DNA of 12,006 nt from a bacterium (GTDB lineage Bacteria; Thermosulfidibacterota; Thermosulfidibacteria; Thermosulfidibacterales; JALWSI01): NCBI GenBank assembly GCA_027080315.1, contig JALWSI010000213.1, positions 298 to 12,303 on the forward strand, written 5' to 3'. The translations under genes were made by a program, and so were the position numbers. Shown here piece by piece: positions 5,813-12,006 of the stretch (within the stretch, counting starts at the first letter, position 1; every line of letters starts with the position of its first letter). Under the pieces are notes generated by a model. It was not told the origin of the DNA. It saw nothing but the letters and a program-made list of their open reading frames with translations, and made no database searches.

Positions 5813-6316
5813 GTGGCCCTCACAGATCTTAATCCACTAATAGAAAAGGCTAAAGAGCTGGGCTCTCTTGAAGTAGGGTTTCTTTCTGCAAGCGAGGTGG
5901 TTGTGGCCCATTGGGTTAGGCTAAAGTGTATGTTTGGATGCCCTGATTACGGCAAGTTCCGCACCTGTCCTCCTTACACCCCCGATGCAGAAGAGATGAA
6001 AAGGATTTTAAGCGAATACAACCAGGTTATGCTCATAAAAACCACGAGCCATGACAAGGCCACAGAGATAGTGGCAAAGCTCATGGGATGGCTCTACTCC
6101 CAGGGAGAGTTCAAGGCCTTCCCTTTGGGTTCAGGGCGGTGCAGGCTCTGTCAAGAGTGCGACATTGAGAACTGCCGATCCCCCCACATGGCCTACCCCT
6201 CTATGGAGGCATGCTCAATAGACGTGTTTGAAACCATCAGAAGGGTTGGCTGGTCCAGAGAGGAGAGATCCCCAGAAGGAGATTTTCTCCATTACGGAGC
6301 CGTGCTTCTCTGGTGA
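5813..6316 (+). CDS. DUF2284 cysteine-rich metal-binding protein
   Basis: A 167-residue protein of the DUF2284 family (predicted metal-binding, COG5423-like), common in anaerobes and methanogens and without a proven reaction. An N-terminal cluster, C39-x3-C43-x8-C52 (CMFGCPDYGKFRTCPPYTP), is the family signature. A second group, C110-x2-C113-x2-C116-x4-C121, with C134 further on, is compatible with an iron-sulfur or zinc centre. Length is normal for the family. The start is GTG 5813, directly after the TAG of the previous gene, with GAGGAG (5798-5803) nine bases upstream. It appears to end the packed run that began at 1854, since a 75-base gap precedes leuS. The metal type is not decided by the sequence. 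Confidence 0.85.
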   Translation: MALTDLNPLIEKAKELGSLEVGFLSASEVVVAHWVRLKCMFGCPDYGKFRTCPPYTPDAEEMKRILSEYNQVMLIKTTSHDKATEIVAKLMGWLYSQGEFKAFPLGSGRCRLCQECDIENCRSPHMAYPSMEACSIDVFETIRRVGWSREERSPEGDFLHYGAVLLW

Positions 6317-6391
6317 GCCACACGTTGAACATCAACACAACCCTTGGTAGAGAGGGTGCACATTCTTCAAGGTTTGGAGGTCGGCTCAACC
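6317..6391 (+). promoter_or_regulatory. leuS leader with two small hairpins and a weak promoter-like pair
   Basis: Two adjacent small hairpins are visible: GTTGA-ACA-TCAAC (6324-6336) and ACCCT (6340-6344) pairing with AGGGT (6353-6357). A weak promoter-like pair, TTGAAC (6325-6330) and TAGAGA (6348-6353) with a 17-base spacer, overlaps them. GGAGG at 6376-6380 is the ribosome-binding site for leuS. There is no U-tract and no T-box architecture, so regulation of leuS at this point is only a possibility. Confidence 0.25.
6376..6380 (+). promoter_or_regulatory. Ribosome-binding site that sets the leuS start
   Basis: GGAGG lies 11 bases before ATG 6392. An upstream in-frame TTG at 6344 would add 16 residues unlike any LeuRS N-terminus, so 6392 is preferred. 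Confidence 0.65.
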
Positions 6392-8896
6392 ATGGAAAAG
6401 TACAATCCTCAGGAAATTGAAGAGAAATGGCAAGCTATCTGGCAAAATAAGAACAACTGGAAAGCAACAGAGAACCCCAACAAGCCCAAATACTACTGCT
6501 TAGAGATGTTTCCCTATCCCTCTGGCAGGATCCACATGGGACACGTGAGAAACTACTCCATAGGAGACGTGGTGGCCCGATACAAGAGGATGCAAGGGTA
6601 CGAGGTGCTTCACCCCATGGGATGGGACGCCTTCGGCCTTCCTGCAGAGAACGCTGCCATTGAACACGGGGTGCATCCTGCAAAGTGGACCATGGAGAAC
6701 ATTGACACCATGAGAGCCCAGCTTAAGAGGCTGGGCTTCAGCTACGATTGGGAGAGGGAGATAGCCACCTGCCTGCCTGAATACTACAGATGGGAACAGA
6801 AGATATTCATTGAGATGTACAAAAAGGGTTTGGCCTACCAGAAGGAGTCCTTTGTAAACTGGTGTCCTAAATGCCAGACCGTTCTCGCAAACGAACAGGT
6901 TGAGGGGGGCAGGTGCTGGCGCTGCCACGAGGCAGTGGTGGAGAAACGCCTCAAGCAATGGTTCTTCAAGATAACAGCCTACGCTGACCAGCTTCTTGAT
7001 GACATGAGGCTTCTTGAGGGCGGCTGGCCTGAGCGGGTGCTCACCATGCAGAGAAACTGGATAGGCCGCTCTGAGGGAGCAGAGATAGTCTTCCCCCGCA
7101 CCGACGGAAAAGGGGAGATAAGGGTGTTCACAACAAGACCCGACACCCTATTTGGTGCTACGTTTATGAGCATTGCTCCTGAAAGCGAGTTAGTAGAAGA
7201 CCTTATTGCCAACAGTCCAGAAGCCGAAAAGGTGCGCCAGTTCGTCAAGAGGGTGTCACAGCAGACCATTGAAGAGAGACTCATGGAGGGCACCGAGAAG
7301 GAGGGAGTCTTCACAGGGGCCACCTGCATCAATCCGGTAACCAACCAAGAGATTCCCATCTTCGTGGCCAACTTCGTTCTCGCCGAGTACGGCACAGGAG
7401 CGGTGATGGCGGTGCCAACCCACGACCAGAGAGACTTTGAGTTTGCCAAAAAGTACGGCTTGCCTCTAAAGGTGGTGATCCAGCCACCGGGAGAGGTCCT
7501 GAATGAAGAGACCATGACCGAGGCCTATGAAGGGGAGGGAACCTTAGTGAACTCCGGGGAGTTCACCGGTCTTCCCAACGAAGAGGCCAAGAAAAAGATA
7601 GTTGAGTACCTTGAGAGCAAGGGTCTTGGAAAAGCCACCGTCTCTTACCGCCTCAGAGACTGGGGAATCTCAAGGCAGAGATACTGGGGAGCCCCTATTC
7701 CCATGATCCATTGTCCCCAATGCGGGGTTGTGCCGGTTCCTGAAGACGAGCTTCCGGTAACCCTACCCCAGGATGTTGAGATCAAGGTGGGGGGCAATCC
7801 TTTGGAGAGACACGAGGAGTTCGTGAACACCACCTGTCCCCAGTGTGGCGGGAAGGCAAGAAGAGAGACCGACACCATGGACACCTTTGTGGAGTCCTCC
7901 TGGTACTTCTTCAGATACGCCGATGCCAAGTGTGACACCGGCCCCTTCACAAAAGAGAAGGCAGGCTACTGGATGCCCGTGGATCAGTACATTGGTGGAA
8001 TAGAGCACGCTGTGCTGCACCTGCTCTACTCAAGGTTCTACACCAAGGTGCTAAGGGACTTAGGCTACACAGAGGTGTCAGAGCCCTTTGCCAGGCTTCT
8101 CACCCAGGGAATGGTGATAAAAGACGGGGCCAAGATGTCAAAGAGCCTGGGCAACGTGGTTGACCCAAACGAGATGATTGAAAAGTACGGCGCAGACACC
8201 TCACGGCTCTTCCTCCTCTTTGCTTCTCCCCCGGAAAAGGACCTTGACTGGAGCGATCAGGGCATAGAGGGGTGCTTCAGGTTTTTGAACAGGGTATGGA
8301 GATTCGTGCAGGAGCACATGGATAGCATAAAAGAGGTTCAGCCCATGACCGAAGCCCAGATGACGAAGCTTCAGGAGATGGATGAGCCGGTGAAGGCCCT
8401 GCTGAGAAAGACCCATCAAACCATAAAGAAGGTTACTGCGGACATTGAAGAGAGGTTCCACTTCAACACCGCCATTGCCGCAATCATGGAGTTCACCAAC
8501 CTTCTCTACGAAGTGGCCCCCAAGCTGAAGAAGGAGAACCCCACCCACACCTCCGCCCTCTCCTTCGCCGTAAAGAACCTGCTGCTGCTTCTCTCTCCCT
8601 TCGCGCCCCACATTACAGAAGAGCTATGGCACGCCTTGGGCCACCAAGGCCACATTGAACAGCAAGAGTGGCCAGGCTACCTTGAGGAGCTCACCAAAGA
8701 AGAGAGCATCACCGTGGTTCTTCAGGTGAACGGCAAGGTGCGCTCAAAACTGCAGGTGGCACCGGGAACACCCAAAGAGGAGCTTGAGAAGCTGGCGCTC
8801 AACGATCCCAAGATACAGGGCTGGATAGAAGGGAAAGAGGTCAAAAAGGTGATAGTGGTGCCCAATCGTCTGGTTAACCTGGTGGTGGCAGGATGA
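6392..8896 (+). CDS. leuS: Leucyl-tRNA synthetase (bacterial type)
   Basis: An 834-residue class I synthetase that charges tRNA-Leu with leucine in the cytoplasm. The start matches the usual N-terminus MxxYNPxxIExKWQ. Visible marks are HMGH (48-51) in the catalytic Rossmann fold, a zinc site C158/C161 with C175/C178, the CP1 editing domain with [12 protein letters not shown] and [15 protein letters not shown], a second CxxC pair at 441-444 and 482-485, KMSKS (581-585), the Met/Leu-class anticodon-binding helical domain, and a C-terminal domain with [10 protein letters not shown]. Editing residues are intact, so the enzyme should hydrolyse mischarged tRNA. The length and the position of CP1 are those of bacterial LeuRS, not the archaeal/eukaryotic form. 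It sits apart from the upstream run by 75 bases and from the next gene by 49. Confidence 0.98.
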   Translation: MEKYNPQEIEEKWQAIWQNKNNWKATENPNKPKYYCLEMFPYPSGRIHMGHVRNYSIGDVVARYKRMQGYEVLHPMGWDAFGLPAENAAIEHGVHPAKWTMENIDTMRAQLKRLGFSYDWEREIATCLPEYYRWEQKIFIEMYKKGLAYQKESFVNWCPKCQTVLANEQVEGGRCWRCHEAVVEKRLKQWFFKITAYADQLLDDMRLLEGGWPERVLTMQRNWIGRSEGAEIVFPRTDGKGEIRVFTTRPDTLFGATFMSIAPESELVEDLIANSPEAEKVRQFVKRVSQQTIEERLMEGTEKEGVFTGATCINPVTNQEIPIFVANFVLAEYGTGAVMAVPTHDQRDFEFAKKYGLPLKVVIQPPGEVLNEETMTEAYEGEGTLVNSGEFTGLPNEEAKKKIVEYLESKGLGKATVSYRLRDWGISRQRYWGAPIPMIHCPQCGVVPVPEDELPVTLPQDVEIKVGGNPLERHEEFVNTTCPQCGGKARRETDTMDTFVESSWYFFRYADAKCDTGPFTKEKAGYWMPVDQYIGGIEHAVLHLLYSRFYTKVLRDLGYTEVSEPFARLLTQGMVIKDGAKMSKSLGNVVDPNEMIEKYGADTSRLFLLFASPPEKDLDWSDQGIEGCFRFLNRVWRFVQEHMDSIKEVQPMTEAQMTKLQEMDEPVKALLRKTHQTIKKVTADIEERFHFNTAIAAIMEFTNLLYEVAPKLKKENPTHTSALSFAVKNLLLLLSPFAPHITEELWHALGHQGHIEQQEWPGYLEELTKEESITVVLQVNGKVRSKLQVAPGTPKEELEKLALNDPKIQGWIEGKEVKKVIVVPNRLVNLVVAG

Positions 8897-8945
8897 TCCC
8901 TATTCTGGTATCCTCACAACACTATCTCTAAAAAGGAGGACGGGC

Positions 8946-9938
8946 ATGGCAATAAGCGCTAAAAAAAGGGTGGAGGTTCTGCGAGAGGGGCTGGAAGAGC
9001 TCGCCTCTCAACGGTACCTGGAAGAGATATTCCACCACATAACCGGGGCCATAAGGGGATTCTTGCCGTACAAGTCTTACGCCATAGTGCTTATTGGTGA
9101 AGACGGCGATCCAAGGGTGAAAGCCTCCCGGGGATTGAGCTACACTTACATAAAGGAGCTTCATCGCCAAGGGGCGCATCCGGCCTTTGAAGCCATGAAG
9201 AATGAAGAGTCTTCAATGCTGATAACCCCGGGGCATAAGCTCTTTGGCAAGGTGATCTTTGAACACCAGTACAAGGCCTTGGCCATGGTGCCTCTCGTTG
9301 TCTCAGAAGAGATGGTGGGACTCCTCTTTGTTGATAGCGACGAACCTGAGGCCTTTGACGAGAGCACCATGGAGTTCCTTGAAGAGCTGGCCCTTCTGGC
9401 CTCAGTGGCCATAGACTTCTTCGCCTGCAAAGACGCTGTAACCGAGTCTGTGAACCGAGATGGAGTGACGGGGCTTTACAACTACAAGCACTTCCACGAG
9501 ATACTCTTCAGAGAGATTTTGAGGTCAAAAGAGACAGGCCGAACCTTCTCCCTGGTGCTCTTTGCCATAGCCGGACTCAAAGAGTACAACGCCTCCTTTG
9601 GCCACGTTGAGGGAGACCGCCTACTTAGGGAGATTGGAAGGTTCATCTCACAGCGCATGAGGAGCTTTGACATTGAGGCAAGATATGGAGGAAGCAAGAT
9701 TGTGGTTCTCATGCCAGAGACGGAGAAAGAAGAGGCCATACGGCGAACGGAAGAGATTTTGAAGGCATGTGAAGAAGAGCCGTGGAGCCAGAAAGAGCCT
9801 GCCATAACCCTGAAGGCCGGTATTGCAAGCTTTCCCGTTGATACCGATGACGAGAAGGTGCTACTGAACTACCTTGAACAGGCCACCTTTGAGGCAACCC
9901 GTAAAGAGGGCAATGCCCTGATAGTGTGGCCATTGTAA
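8946..9938 (+). CDS. GAF protein with degenerate GGDEF domain
   Basis: A 330-residue cytoplasmic signalling-type protein. Residues 20-160 match a GAF sensor domain, and residues 165-330 a GGDEF (diguanylate cyclase) domain starting with [12 protein letters not shown] (172-183). The catalytic residues are lost. The DxD metal-binding pair of the first strand is A207 and A209, and the GGDEF loop is GGSKI (248-252). N215 and the GHxxGD segment (219-224), which help hold the guanine base, remain. It should therefore not make cyclic di-GMP, but it could still bind GTP or act as a protein-interaction module. There is no membrane segment. AAGGAGG at 8933-8939, six bases before the ATG, is the strongest ribosome-binding site in the window. 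It stands between leuS and ribBA; any link to flavin synthesis is inferred only from position. Confidence 0.87.
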   Translation: MAISAKKRVEVLREGLEELASQRYLEEIFHHITGAIRGFLPYKSYAIVLIGEDGDPRVKASRGLSYTYIKELHRQGAHPAFEAMKNEESSMLITPGHKLFGKVIFEHQYKALAMVPLVVSEEMVGLLFVDSDEPEAFDESTMEFLEELALLASVAIDFFACKDAVTESVNRDGVTGLYNYKHFHEILFREILRSKETGRTFSLVLFAIAGLKEYNASFGHVEGDRLLREIGRFISQRMRSFDIEARYGGSKIVVLMPETEKEEAIRRTEEILKACEEEPWSQKEPAITLKAGIASFPVDTDDEKVLLNYLEQATFEATRKEGNALIVWPL

Positions 9939-9974
9939 GAGATAAGAACCCAACGAAGGAGAGGTGAGAGGAAG

Positions 9975-11201
9975 ATGAGTAAGGAGACCCGCAACAACTT
10001 CAAGTTCAACACCATTGAGGAGGCCATTGAGGACATCAAGGCAGGCAAGATGGTGATCATGGTTGACGACGAGGACAGGGAGAACGAAGGCGATCTGGTG
10101 ATGGCCGCCGAGAAGGTAACCCCTGAGGCCATAAACTTCATGGCCACCCACGGAAGGGGACTCATATGCCTCTCACTCACCCCCCAAAGGGTGGACGAAC
10201 TGGATCTTCCTCTTATGTCTCCCAAACAGGGTGACCCCTTTGGCACCGCTTTCACAGTCTCTATTGACGCAAAAGAAGGGGTGACCACGGGGATCTCTGC
10301 AGCAGACAGGGCGAGAACCATCCAGGTAGCAATAGACCCCAACACAAAACCGCAAGACCTGGTACGCCCTGGTCATATCTTTCCTCTAAGGGCAAGAAAG
10401 GGTGGTGTACTGAGAAGAGCAGGCCACACCGAAGGCTCGGTTGATTTAGCCAAGGCGGCGGGGCTCTACCCTGCAGGGGTGATATGCGAGATCATGAATC
10501 CCGATGGAACTATGGCCCGTACCCCCCAGCTCATGGAGTTTGCCCAGAAACACGGCCTTAAGATCATAACCATTGCGGATCTCATTCAGTACAGGCTGCA
10601 CAAGGACTTTCTGGTGCACAGGGTTGCAGACGCCCATCTACCCACTCCCTTTGGAGACTTCACCATCATAGCCTACGACAACGACGTGGACATCTACACC
10701 CATGTGGCCCTGGTGAAGGGAGAGGTTGCTGGAGACGAGCCGGTATTGGTGAGAATGCACTCCCAGTGCTTAACCGGAGACGTCTTCCTTTCAAAGAGGT
10801 GCGACTGCGGCTCGCAGCTTCACACCGCCATGCAAATGATCAACGATGCAGGGAAAGGGGTGGTGGTCTATCTCTCGCAAGAGGGACGAGGCATAGGCCT
10901 TGACAACAAGATAAAGGCCTACCATCTTCAGGATGAGGGCATGGACACCGTAGAGGCCAACGTGGAGCTGGGCTTCCCTCCTGACCTGAGAGACTACGGA
11001 ATAGGTGCCCAGATTCTTGTTGACTTAGGAATAAAGAAGATACGGCTCATCACAAATAACCCTAAGAAGGTGGTTGGACTTAAGGGGTACGGTCTTGAGA
11101 TAGTGGAGAGAGTGCCCATTGAGATACCCCCCTGTGAGTGGAATGAGAAGTACCTGAAGACAAAGAGGGTGAAGATGGGCCACTACTTCTGTCACGTGTG
11201 A
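9975..11201 (+). CDS. ribBA: RibBA: DHBP synthase / GTP cyclohydrolase II
   Basis: A 408-residue bifunctional enzyme starting both branches of riboflavin synthesis. The N-terminal half turns ribulose 5-phosphate into 3,4-dihydroxy-2-butanone 4-phosphate. It shows the acidic active loop [10 protein letters not shown] (31-40) and [13 protein letters not shown] (147-159). The linker DLIQYR lies at 202-207. The C-terminal half opens GTP to the diaminopyrimidine; it has zinc ligands C265, C276 and C278 (CLTGDVF...CDCG), SQEGRGIGL (301-309), [12 protein letters not shown] (337-348) and the phosphate-binding TNNPKK (360-365). Both halves appear active. Length is normal. GAGGTGAG (9961-9968) precedes the ATG by six bases. 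No FMN riboswitch is visible in the 36-base gap upstream. ribH follows after 10 bases. Confidence 0.97.
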   Translation: MSKETRNNFKFNTIEEAIEDIKAGKMVIMVDDEDRENEGDLVMAAEKVTPEAINFMATHGRGLICLSLTPQRVDELDLPLMSPKQGDPFGTAFTVSIDAKEGVTTGISAADRARTIQVAIDPNTKPQDLVRPGHIFPLRARKGGVLRRAGHTEGSVDLAKAAGLYPAGVICEIMNPDGTMARTPQLMEFAQKHGLKIITIADLIQYRLHKDFLVHRVADAHLPTPFGDFTIIAYDNDVDIYTHVALVKGEVAGDEPVLVRMHSQCLTGDVFLSKRCDCGSQLHTAMQMINDAGKGVVVYLSQEGRGIGLDNKIKAYHLQDEGMDTVEANVELGFPPDLRDYGIGAQILVDLGIKKIRLITNNPKKVVGLKGYGLEIVERVPIEIPPCEWNEKYLKTKRVKMGHYFCHV

Positions 11202-11211
11202 GGAGAAGAGG

Positions 11212-11685
11212 ATGAGAGAGATAGCAGGAGAGTTAAGGGGAGAAGGCAGAAGCTTTGCAATAGTCGTTAGCAGGTTCAACAGCTTTGTCACCGAGAGGCT
11301 GTTGGAAGGTGCTTTGGACCAACTCACCCGCCATGGGGTGGAGGAGAAAGAGATCACCGTTGTGCGAGTGCCTGGGGCCTTTGAGATTCCCCTTGTTGCA
11401 AAACAACTGGCAAAGACCAGGGCTTACCACGGAATAATCTGCTTGGCCGCAGTGATAAGGGGCGATACCCCCCACTTTGAGTATGTCAGCGCAGAGGTGA
11501 CCAAAGGAATAGCCCAGGTCTCACTGGAGCTTGGAATTCCAGTGGTGTACGGAGTGGTCACTGCAAACACCGTTGAGCAGGCCATTGAGAGGGCAGGCAC
11601 AAAGATGGGCAACAAGGGAGGAGATGCCGCCCAAACCGCCTTAGAGATGGCCTCTCTTCTTGAGAGGCTGCCCGCTGCCCAATGA
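11212..11685 (+). CDS. ribH: RibH: 6,7-dimethyl-8-ribityllumazine synthase
   Basis: A 157-residue lumazine synthase. It condenses the dihydroxybutanone phosphate made by RibBA with 5-amino-6-ribitylaminouracil to give the direct precursor of riboflavin. Motifs are [16 protein letters not shown] (20-35), VPGAFEIP (53-60), the catalytic segment [12 protein letters not shown] (81-92) with H88 as the proton-transfer residue, [16 protein letters not shown], and the NKGGDAA C-terminal helix start. The length is that of the family, whose members form pentamers or 60-mers. AGGAG (11201-11205) sits six bases before the ATG, partly in the ribBA stop. The stop overlaps the nusB start (ATGA), so the three genes are probably one transcription unit. 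Confidence 0.97.
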   Translation: MREIAGELRGEGRSFAIVVSRFNSFVTERLLEGALDQLTRHGVEEKEITVVRVPGAFEIPLVAKQLAKTRAYHGIICLAAVIRGDTPHFEYVSAEVTKGIAQVSLELGIPVVYGVVTANTVEQAIERAGTKMGNKGGDAAQTALEMASLLERLPAAQ

Positions 11686-12006
11686 GCGATATCCCCTTCA
11701 GGCGGCGGGTAAGGGTGGTGACCGCCGCCTTGCTCTACCAGTACAGGTTTTTTCAAGAAGAGCCCGAAAGGTTTGAGAGCGCCGCACACCTCATTGAAGA
11801 AGACCCCAAGGTGCTGCAGGCGGCGAGAGAGCTCTTTGAGCAGGTGATCCCCCACTACCAGGAGATTGACTCTATGGTTGACGATTTAGCCAGCTGGAAC
11901 CCCCAACGCTTAGACCTGACCGATAGGGCTGTGGTGATTCTGGGGATCTACGAGCTGCTACACACCGACCTTGACACCCCTGTGGTGATAAACGAGGCGG
12001 TGGAGG
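11682..12006 (+). CDS. nusB: NusB: transcription antitermination factor (partial)
   Basis: The first 108 residues of NusB, cut by the window end. NusB binds NusE (ribosomal protein S10) and the boxA RNA to prevent premature termination in rRNA operons. The N-terminus [20 protein letters not shown] fits the family pattern RRxAxxxALQALYQ, with an Arg-rich start. The mid helix ends at residue 67. The late segment [15 protein letters not shown] followed by [10 protein letters not shown] is the family hallmark. About 30-40 residues are expected beyond the window. The start overlaps ribH by 4 bases. The ribH-nusB pair is a common bacterial arrangement. Confidence 0.93.
   Translation, partial: MSDIPFRRRVRVVTAALLYQYRFFQEEPERFESAAHLIEEDPKVLQAARELFEQVIPHYQEIDSMVDDLASWNPQRLDLTDRAVVILGIYELLHTDLDTPVVINEAVE

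Noticed and set aside
6344-6391. Upstream TTG start extending LeuRS by 16 residues
   Set aside because: The extra residues do not resemble LeuRS, and a GGAGG site points to ATG 6392.
6317-6391. T-box leader for leuS, suggested by AGGGTGCAC at 6353-6361
   Set aside because: The gap is far too short for a T-box stem I plus antiterminator, the conserved T-box sequence is incomplete, and there is no terminator hairpin with a U-tract.
9939-9974. FMN riboswitch before ribBA
   Set aside because: Only 36 bases are available and none of the conserved RFN motifs are present.
1-12006. CRISPR array, tRNA or rRNA genes, intact insertion sequence
   Set aside because: No regularly spaced repeats, no cloverleaf with a conserved T-arm, no rRNA core sequence and no transposase or integrase gene were seen on either strand.

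Overview
The window looks like a chromosomal segment from a bacterium. It carries a bacterial-type leucyl-tRNA synthetase, a two-domain CinA, RibBA, lumazine synthase and NusB. Several genes belong to families that are common in anaerobes and archaea: a stand-alone pyruvate-kinase C-terminal-like protein, a geranylgeranyl-reductase-type flavoprotein and a DUF2284 metal-binding protein. Proteins are rich in Glu and Lys, Arg codons are often AGA/AGG, and Ile is often ATA. Together these suggest a deep-branching, perhaps thermophilic, anaerobe, but the sequence alone does not fix the phylum. Every gene I accept is on the + strand.

Region 1 (1-450): the last codons of an unidentified gene, a clear rho-independent terminator (88-109), then about 330 bases without a convincing gene. 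Within that stretch, 235-348 can fold into a closed multi-branched structure. It may be a small RNA or the remnant of a mobile element.

Region 2 (451-1593): a visibly AT-rich island with two complete toxin-antitoxin modules in tandem. The first is HicA-HicB and the second is a small RelB-like antitoxin with a RelE/ParE-type toxin. Within each pair the genes overlap by a few bases. The base composition differs from everything downstream, which suggests acquisition by transfer. A 260-base spacer without a gene follows (1594-1853).

Region 3 (1854-6316): a tightly packed gene run. It encodes a COG1751-like pyruvate kinase alpha/beta domain protein, CinA (NMN deamidase type), the RNA 2',3'-cyclic phosphodiesterase ThpR, a 62-residue helical protein resembling the first helix of AroQ chorismate mutase, a geranylgeranyl-reductase-family FAD protein, a membrane-anchored zinc ribbon started by TTG, and a DUF2284 cysteine-rich protein. 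Start/stop overlaps and very short gaps imply translational coupling. The last three form a compact flavin/membrane/metal unit with no known joint function that I can name.

Region 4 (6317-12006): leuS, then a GAF protein with a degenerate GGDEF domain that has lost its metal-binding residues, then ribBA, ribH and the start of nusB, cut by the window end. RibBA and RibH supply both substrates of lumazine synthesis and the condensation step. ribD and riboflavin synthase are not in the window. The ribH-nusB overlap couples flavin synthesis genes to transcription antitermination, a common bacterial arrangement.
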